Shown here piece by piece: positions 16,762 to 25,483 of a stretch of DNA of 64,000 nucleotides (position 1 is the stretch's first letter; every line of letters begins with the position of its first letter). The translations under genes were made by a program, and so were the position numbers. Under the pieces are notes generated by a model. The model was not told where the DNA came from. It did not search any database and saw only the letters and a program-made list of their open reading frames with translations. Origin of the DNA: Aquabacterium sp. CECT 9606 (GTDB taxonomy: Bacteria > Pseudomonadota > Gammaproteobacteria > Burkholderiales > Burkholderiaceae_C); contig NZ_CAKKNB010000003.1 in NCBI RefSeq assembly GCF_918741295.1, forward strand, positions 62,001-126,000, in the 5' to 3' direction.

Positions 16762-18228
16762 ATGAACTGGATCAACTGGATTTTGCTGGCTTTGGCGGTG
16801 TTGAACACCCTGGTGTTGCTGTGGCTGGCCACGCGGCGTGGTGATGACGCGCCTTTGAAACGCGCGGCTGACGAGCTCAAGCAGGAGCTGCGCAACCAGA
16901 CTGATCAACTGGATCGGAACCTGCGCGACGAGGTGTCAAGAAGCGCCGTGGGCACGCGCCAGGAGTTGGGATCGACCCTGGCCAATTTTCAACAGACCTT
17001 GCTGGCCCAGCAGGGCGATGTGGTCCGCACGCAAAACGAGCAGCTGGACAGCTTCCGTGTGCAGCTGGCGCAGATGCAGCAGTCCTTGAGCGACACCTTG
17101 CGCCAGACCACGACCACCCTGGCCGAGCAGGCCCACGCCACCCGTGAGACGCAAGAGTCCGCCTTCAAGCGCTTCTCTGACACGCTCAATGAGCAACTGC
17201 GGCAGCTGTCTGACACCAACGAGCGCCGCCTGATCGAAGTGCGGAATACGGTCGACACGCGCCTTCAGGCCCTGCAGGCCGACAACGAAAAGAAGCTGGA
17301 GCAGATGCGCCAGACGGTGGACGAAAAACTCCATGCCACCTTGGAGGCCAGGCTGGGCGAAAGCTTCAAGCAAGTGGCCGATCGCCTGGAGCTGGTGCAC
17401 CGTGGCCTGGGCGAAATGCAGCGCCTGGCCAGTGATGTGGGCTCGCTCAACCGCGTGCTGAACAACGTCAAGACACGCGGCATCTTTGGTGAGGTGCAGT
17501 TGGCCGGCTTGCTGGAACAGGTCTTCACGCCCGAGCAGTACGCCGTCAACGTCGAGACCGTGCCCGGCAGTGGCGCCCGGGTTGAATTTGCCATCCGCCT
17601 GCCGGGGCGCGGCGCGCCGGGCTCCGCGCCCTTGTGGTTGCCGCTGGATGCCAAGTTCCCGCGTGAAGACTATGAACGCTTGCTGGATGCCCAAGAGCGC
17701 GCCGACGTGGGCGCGGTAGAGGCCGCGGGCAAAGCGATCGAGCAACGCCTGCGCATCGAGGCCCGCACCATCGCCGAGAAGTACCTTGCCCCGCCACACA
17801 CTGCCGATTTCGCCATCCTCTTCTTGCCGACCGAAGGCCTGTACGCCGAGGCCTTGCGCCGTCCCGGTTTGTTCGAGGCGCTGCAACGCGAGCACCGCGT
17901 CATGTTGGCGGGCCCCACCACTTTGTTGGCCACGCTCAACAGCCTGCAGATGGGTTTCCGCACCTTGGCTCTGGAGCAGCGCTCGTCCGAGGTGTGGCAA
18001 GTGCTGGGCGCGGTCAAGACGGAGTTCGCCAAGTTCGGCGACGTGCTGGCCAAGACCAAGAAGAAGCTGGAAGAAGCGGGTAACACGATTTCGTCCGTTG
18101 AAACGCGCACTCGCATGATGGGCCGCGCGCTCAAGAGTGTGGAGTCCATGCCCGATGCGCAAGCCCAGGCCTTGCTGCCGGTTGAGAACCCGCTGGACGC
18201 CGACGAGGGCGCGCCCGAATTACCCTGA
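16762..18228 (+). CDS. rmuC: DNA recombination protein RmuC
   Basis: RmuC is a membrane-anchored protein that limits recombination at inverted repeats and has a nuclease-like fold. The 488-residue protein starts with one transmembrane helix (WILLALAVLNTLVLLWLA). A coiled coil rich in Gln, Glu and Arg follows to about residue 215, and then the RmuC domain with RGIFGEVQLAGLLEQVF, PLDAKFPREDYERL and LPTEGLYAEALR. These are clear family motifs and the length is normal. It is monocistronic, bounded by the scoB terminator and a 58-base gap before the EAL gene. Confidence 0.95.
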   Translation: MNWINWILLALAVLNTLVLLWLATRRGDDAPLKRAADELKQELRNQTDQLDRNLRDEVSRSAVGTRQELGSTLANFQQTLLAQQGDVVRTQNEQLDSFRVQLAQMQQSLSDTLRQTTTTLAEQAHATRETQESAFKRFSDTLNEQLRQLSDTNERRLIEVRNTVDTRLQALQADNEKKLEQMRQTVDEKLHATLEARLGESFKQVADRLELVHRGLGEMQRLASDVGSLNRVLNNVKTRGIFGEVQLAGLLEQVFTPEQYAVNVETVPGSGARVEFAIRLPGRGAPGSAPLWLPLDAKFPREDYERLLDAQERADVGAVEAAGKAIEQRLRIEARTIAEKYLAPPHTADFAILFLPTEGLYAEALRRPGLFEALQREHRVMLAGPTTLLATLNSLQMGFRTLALEQRSSEVWQVLGAVKTEFAKFGDVLAKTKKKLEEAGNTISSVETRTRMMGRALKSVESMPDAQAQALLPVENPLDADEGAPELP

Positions 18229-18286
18229 TCAAGTTTGCTGAAAAACCGCCGATAACCAGGGTTGCCTTCAACCAACAAGGTGTTCG

Positions 18287-20866
18287 GTGACGCGGATTTT
18301 GTGGGTGGTTTTCTTGTGGTGGTGCAGCGTGGCTCTGGCCCATGCTGCACAGCCGGGTCCTGGCATCGCCGATGTGTCGGCGCTGCAGGGGCTTGGCGAG
18401 CAAGTGCCCATTGCGATCTGGCGGCCCGCCCAGGCCGCTTCAGAAACGCAGCCTGTCCGGGTGCCGTCCGATGCCGAAAACTGGGCAAGCCAGCGCCGGG
18501 GCATCCGCCCTCTGGGTTTCCGGGGCGAAGGCGTGTGGACCTGGGCCCGCTTGTCCAACCCATCTCAAAACCCCACGTCGGCTTGGTTGGCGGTCGCCGA
18601 GCCCTTCACCGATTGGCTGGACTGCGTGGTCAGCTCGCCAAGCCGTGCACCCATCACCTACCGCCTGGGTGACCATCGACCTTATGCCGAGCGGCCTGTG
18701 CTCCATCCCCGCTTCATCCTGCCTTTGACTTGGCAAGCCGGCGAAACCCTGGACGTGCACTGCTACCTGCGCAACAAGGGCGCGAACCTGGTGGCCTTCG
18801 AGTACTGGCATCCCGACCACTTCTGGGCCATTGAGCGCACCGTGGCCATGACGAAGTTCCTGGGCTATGGCGCGGTGTTGCTGGTGGTGGTGTGCGGTGT
18901 GGTGGGCTTGCTGGTCAACCGCATCCCGGCTGCCATCCTTCTGGTGATCGAGCTGGTCCCCGTGTTGATGGGCACGTTGGCCGGTGAGGGCGATGCCTTC
19001 GAGTTCCTGTGGCCCACGCACCCTGGGTTGAACCTGCCGCCCTTCATGTGGACTTTGACCGCTTGCATCGCCGGGACGGTGGTGGTGGGCAAAATCCTGC
19101 CGCTGGCCCGCTTTGAGAAAATCCTGGTCCGACTCGTGGTGGCGACCGCATCAACACTGATGCTTTTGGCGGTGACCACCCCGATGAGCCAGCCCTTGGG
19201 CACCGCGGTCAATGTGCTGCCCTTGGTGTACCTGTTGACGCTGGTGACCTTGTGCCTGAGGCATTGGGGCGGGGGCCATCTACCGCGGATCCTGGCCGTG
19301 GGCGTGGGCGCCCAGGCCCTGGGATTGATGGGCGTGTTGGGCGGCGTGCTGGGCTGGCTGGGCCCCAGCGCGCGCCTGGCGGCCTTGTTTGCCAGCGTGG
19401 TCAAGGCACTGAGCCTGGCCGTGGCCTTGGCTTACCGGATGCGCGTGGAACGCGAGCAAAGTGTCCGCACGCAACTGGCACACACCCGTGAACTGGAGCA
19501 GCGCCTGGCCTTTGAATCAGAGCTGCGCCACGTGGCCACGCACCACCTGCGTTATGGCCTGCCCAACCAGGCTTTGCTGGACGAAGCCCTTCGGCGCGCA
19601 ACGCTTTCAGCGCCGTCCTCGGTGCTGTCGCTGTGGGTGATTCGGCTCAATCGCCTGTCGTTCCTGGAATCCATCTTGCCGCGTGAGCGCCTGGCCCGGC
19701 TGGTGGAAGGCTATGCGCAGGACATTGCCCTGTGGCTCAAGGGCCGCGACGACCTCCACCTGCTGCCGGTGGAAGACGCTTTGCACGTGGCAGCGCTGGA
19801 CGACGGCACGCTGGCCTTCGCGTCCGTCGGGCAGCCGCCCAAGGCGGTCACGGCCGAGCTGACGGCTTTCCTGACGCACCGCTATGAGCAAGACGGCCTG
19901 TTCATTGCCTGGGATCCGCATGTGGGGGTGTCGTGCACGCCATCCGACCAGCCCCTGGCGCACGACATGATCGACGAAGCGCGGGTGGCTTTGCAATGGA
20001 GCACCGCCCACCAGCGCGTGGTGATGTTCGATGCCGAGCGCATGAAACGTGAGCAGCTGTCGTATGGCCTGACGCTGGACCTGGAAGGCGCCATCGTGCG
20101 GGGCGAGCTGGTGCTGCACTACCAGCCCAAGGTGGACTTGCCTTCGCGCAAAACCAAATCGTTTGAAGCGTTGGTGCGCTGGCGTCATCCGGCGCGCGGC
20201 ATGATCCCGCCCGGCGCCTTCATCGCCGAGGCGGAAGCCACGGGCGCCATCAACCGCCTCACCATGTGGGCCATCCGCGAGGCTGCCCGGTTCCTGCTGA
20301 CCTTGCCCGATGCCTCGGTGCGCGTGTCGGTCAACATCTCGGCTTTCGACCTGGCCACTCCCCGCTTCGTGGAGCAGGTGCTGGCCGTCTTGCGCGAAGA
20401 AAACTGCCCAGCTGAACGCCTGATCCTGGAGGTGACCGAGTCGGCCGCCTTGAGCGACCGTGAGCGTGCCCTGGGCACCTTGTCGGCTCTGCGCCGTCAT
20501 GGCGTGCAGATCGCGCTGGACGACTTCGGCACGGGCTATTCCTCACTGGCCATCTTGCAGGAGTTGCCGTTGGACGAGATGAAGGTGGACCGCAGCTTCG
20601 TGACCGACCTGGCCGTGTCAGAACGCAAGCAGGAGGTCCTCAAAGCCATGATCGACGTGGGCCACCGTCTGGGCTTGACCGTGACCATCGAAGGCGTTGA
20701 GCAAGAAGACAGCGTCGAATGGCTGGCCCAGCACGACTGCGACGTCATCCAGGGCTTTGTGTTCAGCCGGCCTCTGGAGGCCGCCCAGGCGAGGCAGTGG
20801 CTTCAAGACCAACAGCCCCGGATCGACCGTGCTCAGGCCGCCTTGCGCGACGTGGCCTCGGTCTGA
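18287..20866 (+). CDS. 7TM-sensor EAL-domain cyclic-di-GMP phosphodiesterase
   Basis: This is an 859-residue membrane signalling protein. It begins with a signal peptide (ends near AHAA), then a periplasmic 7TMR-DISMED2-like sensor domain to about residue 170, about seven transmembrane helices to about 375, a short coiled linker, a degenerate GGDEF-like region (about 410-585) with no GG(D/E)EF motif, and a C-terminal EAL domain. The EAL catalytic set looks complete: Glu627 in FEALVRW, Asn in VNISAFDL, Glu in LEVTESA, the Asp pair in ALDDFGTGYSS, Lys in MKVDRSF and Glu in TIEGVEQ. It is probably an active c-di-GMP phosphodiesterase. The start is GTG with AAGG upstream. Its 3' end overlaps the convergent GST gene by 34 bases. 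Confidence 0.92.
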   Translation: MTRILWVVFLWWCSVALAHAAQPGPGIADVSALQGLGEQVPIAIWRPAQAASETQPVRVPSDAENWASQRRGIRPLGFRGEGVWTWARLSNPSQNPTSAWLAVAEPFTDWLDCVVSSPSRAPITYRLGDHRPYAERPVLHPRFILPLTWQAGETLDVHCYLRNKGANLVAFEYWHPDHFWAIERTVAMTKFLGYGAVLLVVVCGVVGLLVNRIPAAILLVIELVPVLMGTLAGEGDAFEFLWPTHPGLNLPPFMWTLTACIAGTVVVGKILPLARFEKILVRLVVATASTLMLLAVTTPMSQPLGTAVNVLPLVYLLTLVTLCLRHWGGGHLPRILAVGVGAQALGLMGVLGGVLGWLGPSARLAALFASVVKALSLAVALAYRMRVEREQSVRTQLAHTRELEQRLAFESELRHVATHHLRYGLPNQALLDEALRRATLSAPSSVLSLWVIRLNRLSFLESILPRERLARLVEGYAQDIALWLKGRDDLHLLPVEDALHVAALDDGTLAFASVGQPPKAVTAELTAFLTHRYEQDGLFIAWDPHVGVSCTPSDQPLAHDMIDEARVALQWSTAHQRVVMFDAERMKREQLSYGLTLDLEGAIVRGELVLHYQPKVDLPSRKTKSFEALVRWRHPARGMIPPGAFIAEAEATGAINRLTMWAIREAARFLLTLPDASVRVSVNISAFDLATPRFVEQVLAVLREENCPAERLILEVTESAALSDRERALGTLSALRRHGVQIALDDFGTGYSSLAILQELPLDEMKVDRSFVTDLAVSERKQEVLKAMIDVGHRLGLTVTIEGVEQEDSVEWLAQHDCDVIQGFVFSRPLEAAQARQWLQDQQPRIDRAQAALRDVASV

Positions 20867-21609
20867 ATGACGCCTCGGTGCAGCTCGTACATCTTGCGCA
20901 CCCACTGCAGGGCCGGGCGATCACGCCAAGGTGCGGTGGCGCCGGCCATGGCGCGCTGGTAGGCCGGATCGCCATACACCGGGTGCTGGCTGGGGCAGGC
21001 AATTGGCGCCAGCAGTGATGCCGCGGTGATGTCGGCCGCCGTGAACGTTTGCCCCACCAGGTAGGTGCGCCCATCGCTGAGTTGCCCCTCCAGCCAGTCG
21101 ATCACCTCGGTGATGCGCTTTTGAGCCCGTGCTGCACCCTTGGGCGTGATGTTCAGCTTGCGCTTGAAACCCCAACGGATGATGGGATAGGCCGCGCGCA
21201 CAAAGGCTGCCTTGATCGGCGTGGCGTCGTCGGTCCACAGTTTGACGATGTGCGCATCGCCCGATCCAAAACTGCGGGCATACAGAAAGCGCGCCACATT
21301 CTTGCCAATGGCGTCGAAGTGCCGCTCAACCGCGTGGATGTCCTGGCTTGACACTTTGGGGATCAAGGGCAGGGGCGCCCGGGATTTTTCCAGCCACAGC
21401 AAGATGCGGCTGCTGTCCTGGATGGTGACGTCGGGCGTCTTCAGGATCGGCAGGGTGGTCTGGCCACGCCTGCCCATGATCAACGCTGGCGCCATGTGGA
21501 AGACGGGCGTCATGCGCACTTCCTGGTAGTCGATGCGTGAAAAGTCCAGCGTCCAACGGATCTTCTCGCTGTAGTGCGACATGGCGAAGGTGTACAAGGT
21601 CCAGCTCAT
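20833..21609 (-). CDS. Glutathione S-transferase family protein
   Basis: This is a 258-residue protein with an N-terminal thioredoxin-like GST domain (LYTFAMSHYSEKIRWTLDF, then TLPILKTPDVTIQDSSRIL, containing the cis-proline and the D/S glutathione motif) and an all-helical C-terminal domain ending in QTFTAADITAASLL. The substrate is unknown. The start overlaps the stop of the preceding GST gene as ATGA, so the two GSTs are translated together and may form a heterodimer or act on related substrates. The C-terminus overlaps the EAL gene tail to tail. Confidence 0.85.
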   Translation of the reverse strand: MSWTLYTFAMSHYSEKIRWTLDFSRIDYQEVRMTPVFHMAPALIMGRRGQTTLPILKTPDVTIQDSSRILLWLEKSRAPLPLIPKVSSQDIHAVERHFDAIGKNVARFLYARSFGSGDAHIVKLWTDDATPIKAAFVRAAYPIIRWGFKRKLNITPKGAARAQKRITEVIDWLEGQLSDGRTYLVGQTFTAADITAASLLAPIACPSQHPVYGDPAYQRAMAGATAPWRDRPALQWVRKMYELHRGVIQTEATSRKAA

Positions 21610-22520
21610 GATGGTTTCACTTCACGGATGCGGTAGCCCACTCGGGGAAAATGGATGTGCACCCGGCCAGCGCGTTCGCTGTGCTGCACCAGGGTCAGGC
21701 GCTGCGCGTTGATGCCCACCAGCTCGCCTTGCACGGCCGTGCCATGGCCCAACAACTCGGGGGCGACGCTCACGCGCTGGCCGATGGCCAGGCCACCAGC
21801 ATCGGGCGAGACGCTGTCGTAGGTGAGGGCGGCCGGTTCATGCGCGGCGGCCAGGGCAATGGACTCATCGGCCGTCATGTCCGTGCGTTCGCCGTGGCCA
21901 AATGCCTTCATGCGGTCCATCCAGGCGGCGGTGGCCGGGAAGCGGCCAAAGTCGAAGCGGCCATTGCGCGCGAACCACAAGGTTGAATACAAAGTGAAAT
22001 CGGCACTGCCTGGCACCGCGCCGTTGACGAAAGCCTGGGCTGCCAAACCGCTTTCAACCCAGGCCACATGGGTGGCCAGTTCTTGCTCGACCAAGGGCAC
22101 TGCACGCTTGAGTGCTTCACGGTCCAGCGGCGCACCGCGCAAGGCGGCTCGGTCGGCCAGGAACTCGTCAGGCAGGTGGTCCACGTTCTTGCCAAAGGTG
22201 TAGGCCACGGCCTTGCCAAACAGGTTCAGGTCCACCCAATGTTCGACGATGTCGTTCCAGCCCGGCTCCGCCTTGGCCGAAGGTGCGGGCGCCACGCGTT
22301 CCAGCTCCCAGGCGATCAGCCGCGTGTCGCAAAACACATCGGCGCCAATCTGCAGCACCGGCACTTTGCGGTACCCGCCGGTCAGCGCCACCATGTCCGG
22401 CTTGGGGGCGATGCGCGGCACCATGACCGATCGCCAGCTCAAACCCTTGTAGCCCAACAGCGCGCGGATCTTCTCGGCATAAGGGGATTCGTTGTAGTGG
22501 TGCAGAACCAGGTCGCTCAT
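21606..22520 (-). CDS. Glutathione S-transferase with C-terminal beta-rich extension
   Basis: This 304-residue GST starts with LHHYNESPYAEKIRALLGYKG, followed by the glutathione-binding loop KVPVLQIGADVFCDTRLIA, and has a helical C-terminal domain to about residue 215. About 80 further residues (with GGLAIGQRVSVAPELLGHG and LTLVQHSERAGRVHIHFPR) resemble a small beta-barrel and are not part of a normal GST. The ATG at 22518-22520 has AAAGG upstream and gives the usual N-terminus. It lies 81 bases from the divergent GlxA-type regulator, which may control it. Confidence 0.85.
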   Translation of the reverse strand: MSDLVLHHYNESPYAEKIRALLGYKGLSWRSVMVPRIAPKPDMVALTGGYRKVPVLQIGADVFCDTRLIAWELERVAPAPSAKAEPGWNDIVEHWVDLNLFGKAVAYTFGKNVDHLPDEFLADRAALRGAPLDREALKRAVPLVEQELATHVAWVESGLAAQAFVNGAVPGSADFTLYSTLWFARNGRFDFGRFPATAAWMDRMKAFGHGERTDMTADESIALAAAHEPAALTYDSVSPDAGGLAIGQRVSVAPELLGHGTAVQGELVGINAQRLTLVQHSERAGRVHIHFPRVGYRIREVKPS

Positions 22521-22601
22521 GGGGGCCTTTCTCAAGTCGGGCCATTGTGGCCGTTGGGGGCTGCCTCTAAAATTGGCGTTTTGGACATCTTTGATGCTGA
22601 T

Positions 22602-23573
22602 ATGGTCAATGTGACGAAGCGGGTTCACTGGGTGGGCGTTTACGTGTGCCGCCACCACAGCCTGGCCAGTGTGGGCTTGGTGTTCGACACCTTCCGCATG
22701 GCGAACCAGGTCCCCGGGACCCACCGTTTCGCCCTGTCGCGCATCAGCCATGACGGTCAGCCCGTGCCGCACCCCGATGGCGCTTTGATGATGGATTGTG
22801 ACCTGTCTGCCATGGCCGGCATGGATGTGGTCGTCATCCCATCCCTGTGGGCGCATGGCGATGCGGCTGTGGCCGACAACCCTTCGTTGATCCAGGCACT
22901 GCGGGCTTTGCCGCCCCAGGTGCTGGTGGCCACGATGTGCACCGGCGCCTACCTGCTGGCGGCCAGCGGGCGTTTGAACGAGCGCCAGGCCACCACCCAC
23001 TGGATGCTGGCCGATGGTTTTCACGAGCGCTTTCCGAGTGTGCGCTTGACCCCATCCGAGAACCTCACTCACGATGGCAACTTCATCTGCTCAGGTGGTT
23101 CTCTGGCGGCCGTCGACGCCTGCTTGTACGTGGTGCAGTTGCTGGCAGGGCGCGACACCGCCCGAGAGCTGGCCCGGATGCTGGTGACCGATGTGCAGCG
23201 CGGGCCGCAGACCTTGTACGCACCGCCCCAAGGCTGGCGCCAGCACGCCGATGCTGATGTGCGCAAGCTGCAGGCCCACATCACCGAGCACCACGCCCAA
23301 AGCCTGACCCTGGATGAACTGGCCAGCCAGATCCACGTCAGCGTGCGCACCTTGCAGCGGCGTTTCCTGGCCGCCACAGGCATGACGCCCATCCAATACC
23401 AGCAGACCGTGCGCATCGAGCGCGGCAAGGATCTGTTGGAGGCCGACAAGCTGCCAGTGCAGGACATCGCGGCCCAGGTGGGCTACCAGGACCGCGTGGC
23501 ATTTGGCCGCTTGTTCAAGAAAATCACCGGCATGACGCCTGCGGCTTACCGTCAACGTCAACGCCGGGTGTAG
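22602..23573 (+). CDS. GlxA-family AraC-type transcriptional regulator
   Basis: This 323-residue regulator has an N-terminal DJ-1/PfpI-like amidotransferase domain with the nucleophile elbow ATMCTGAYLLAASG and a C-terminal AraC double helix-turn-helix (LTLDELASQIHVSVRTLQRRF, then VQDIAAQVGYQDRVAFGRLF). Members sense small ligands and activate nearby operons. The ATG at 22602 is the most likely start; a GTG at 22611 is possible. It is divergent from the GST pair across 81 bases, and those are its most likely targets (inference). The upstream part of the open frame is antisense to the GST gene and was left out. Confidence 0.88.
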   Translation: MVNVTKRVHWVGVYVCRHHSLASVGLVFDTFRMANQVPGTHRFALSRISHDGQPVPHPDGALMMDCDLSAMAGMDVVVIPSLWAHGDAAVADNPSLIQALRALPPQVLVATMCTGAYLLAASGRLNERQATTHWMLADGFHERFPSVRLTPSENLTHDGNFICSGGSLAAVDACLYVVQLLAGRDTARELARMLVTDVQRGPQTLYAPPQGWRQHADADVRKLQAHITEHHAQSLTLDELASQIHVSVRTLQRRFLAATGMTPIQYQQTVRIERGKDLLEADKLPVQDIAAQVGYQDRVAFGRLFKKITGMTPAAYRQRQRRV

Positions 23574-23704
23574 AGTCCGGGCTTCCTTCTTCCCTTCCTC
23601 TCTTACGCCTCGTCCTGCATTGCCCATTCGTGGCGTCGTGCCTGTTCGATCCGAACGATGGGTATCCGACGTCAGCGGCCACCATGCCGCGTCTGGAGCC
23701 TTGC

Positions 23705-24403
23705 ATGACCGCCGTCGCCCCGCCCGACCTGGGTTACCAGGTCAAGTTCCAATCCGTGGCCATCGAGGGCGGTGATGACTTGCAGATCCGATCTCTGCTG
23801 GACCGCCAGCAGTTCTTCGACCCGGACGGCGCGGCGCAAGCGCAAGGCATCTCGGCGGCCACCTGGCCTCTGTTTGGCATGTTGTGGCCCTCGGCCCAGC
23901 GCCTGGCCGGGGCCATGCAACAGCGCAACGATCTGGCGGGCAAACGCATCCTGGAGATCGGTTGTGGCTTGGGTCTGGCCAGCCTGGTGGCCCACCGCCG
24001 CCTGGCCGATGTCACCGCCAGCGATTGCCATCCTTTGGCCGAGACCTTTCTGCAGGCCAACCTCTTGCTCAACGCCTTGCCGGTGATGAAGTACCTCACA
24101 GGGCAATGGACCACGGCCAATGCGGGCTTGGGCCAGTTCGATCTGATCATTGGCAGCGATGTGCTCTACGAGCGCAACCATCCCCAGCAATTGTCCGACT
24201 TCATTGATCGGCACTCGGCCGACGCGGTCGAGATCGTGATCGTGGATCCCAACCGCGGCCACCGTTCGCGCTTCACCCAGCACATGCAAGCACTGGGCTT
24301 TGACTACGCCATGACCAACCTGGACAGCGCCGTGTCAGCCAGCGAGCCGTACCGGGGCCGCATGCTGCATTTCAAGCGCCAACGCTCACTGCTTTGCGCC
24401 TGA
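23705..24403 (+). CDS. Class I methyltransferase (methyltransferase-16 / nicotinamide N-methyltransferase-like)
   Basis: This 232-residue protein has the SAM-binding motif RILEIGCGLGLASLVAHRR, the D-C loop VTASDCHPLAE and the post-motif GSDVLYERNHPQQL. That order resembles the eukaryotic lysine methyltransferase family 16 and its bacterial homologues, which often methylate proteins. The ATG at 23705 has TGGAG upstream; an in-frame ATG at 23684 and GTG at 23630 lack one. The target is unknown. Its end overlaps the convergent hemH gene by 18 bases. Confidence 0.8.
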   Translation: MTAVAPPDLGYQVKFQSVAIEGGDDLQIRSLLDRQQFFDPDGAAQAQGISAATWPLFGMLWPSAQRLAGAMQQRNDLAGKRILEIGCGLGLASLVAHRRLADVTASDCHPLAETFLQANLLLNALPVMKYLTGQWTTANAGLGQFDLIIGSDVLYERNHPQQLSDFIDRHSADAVEIVIVDPNRGHRSRFTQHMQALGFDYAMTNLDSAVSASEPYRGRMLHFKRQRSLLCA

Positions 24404-25483
24404 GGCCTTGGCCCGTTCGCGCTGCGCGGCGAGCACTGAAGGTGAAGGTTGCGCAGCACGCTGGGTTGGCCAGCCTTGCAAATGCCGGCCCACCAACTGG
24501 CTCAATGCCCGGATCCACTCCAGGCGGTCGTTCAGGCAGGGGATGTAGTTGAACTCCTGGCCACCGCTGGTCAGGAAGGCCTCCTTGCCCTCCATCGCGA
24601 TCTCTTCCAGCGTCTCGATGCAATCGCCCACGAAGCCTGGGCAGATCACATCAACGCGTTGTGTGCCGGCCTTGGCCAGTGCGCGCAGGGTGGGCTCGGT
24701 GTAGGGCTCCAGCCACTTTGCCTTGCCAAAGCGGCTTTGGAAGGTGACCACGTGTTCATCGGCTTTCAGACCCAGGCGTTCGGCCAGCAAGCGGCCTGTT
24801 TTAAGGCATTCGCAGTGGTAAGGGTCGCCCAGGTGCAAGGTGCGCTCGGGCATGCCATGGAAGCTCATCACCAGCTTGCCGGCACGGCCATGGCTGGCCC
24901 AGTGGGCTTGCACGCTGGCAGCCAAGGCATCGATGTAGCCCGCATCATCGTGAAACCGCGCAACGGTGCGCAACTCGGGCAGATGGCGCACGCGCTTGCC
25001 CCAATCAAACACATCGTCCATCACGCTGGCGGTGGTGGCACCCGAGTATTGCGGGTAAAGCGGCACGATCAGGATGCGGGTTGCGCCTTCAGCCTTGAAC
25101 GCATCCATCTGGCTGGCAATGCTGGGCTGCCCATAGCGCATCGCATGCTTCACGATGAGGTCATGACCTTGCTCGCCCATGAAGCCTTGCAGCAGGGTGG
25201 TTTGCTTTTCGGTCCACACGCGCAGGGGCGAGCCTCCAGTGGTCCAGATGCTGGCGTACTTCGCGGCCGACTTGGCGGGGCGCACGCGCAGCACGATGCC
25301 GTGCAGGATGAGCCACCAGATCGCGCGCGGGATCTCCACCACGCGGGGGTCGCTCAGGAACTGGCCAAGGTAGCGGCGCAGGGCCGCGGGTGTGGGCGAC
25401 TCCGGGGTGCCCAGGTTGACCAGCAACACGCCAGTCCGGGGAGCTTGCCCGTGTTGAAAACGGGGTTCAGTGGCAAAAGTCAT
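24386..25483 (-). CDS. hemH: Ferrochelatase
   Basis: Ferrochelatase inserts Fe2+ into protoporphyrin IX, the last step of heme synthesis, at the inner membrane surface. The 365-residue protein has the N-terminal TGVLLVNLGTPESP, the active-site histidine His209 in VMSFHGMPERT and Glu290 in FVGDCIETLEEI. The length is normal for betaproteobacteria. Its ATG (25481-25483) overlaps the stop of the upstream hybrid histidine kinase as ATGA, so translation is likely coupled to a sensor gene, an unusual setting for hemH. No separate promoter is visible because the start lies within the kinase gene. Confidence 0.96.
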   Translation of the reverse strand: MTFATEPRFQHGQAPRTGVLLVNLGTPESPTPAALRRYLGQFLSDPRVVEIPRAIWWLILHGIVLRVRPAKSAAKYASIWTTGGSPLRVWTEKQTTLLQGFMGEQGHDLIVKHAMRYGQPSIASQMDAFKAEGATRILIVPLYPQYSGATTASVMDDVFDWGKRVRHLPELRTVARFHDDAGYIDALAASVQAHWASHGRAGKLVMSFHGMPERTLHLGDPYHCECLKTGRLLAERLGLKADEHVVTFQSRFGKAKWLEPYTEPTLRALAKAGTQRVDVICPGFVGDCIETLEEIAMEGKEAFLTSGGQEFNYIPCLNDRLEWIRALSQLVGRHLQGWPTQRAAQPSPSVLAAQRERAKASGAKQ

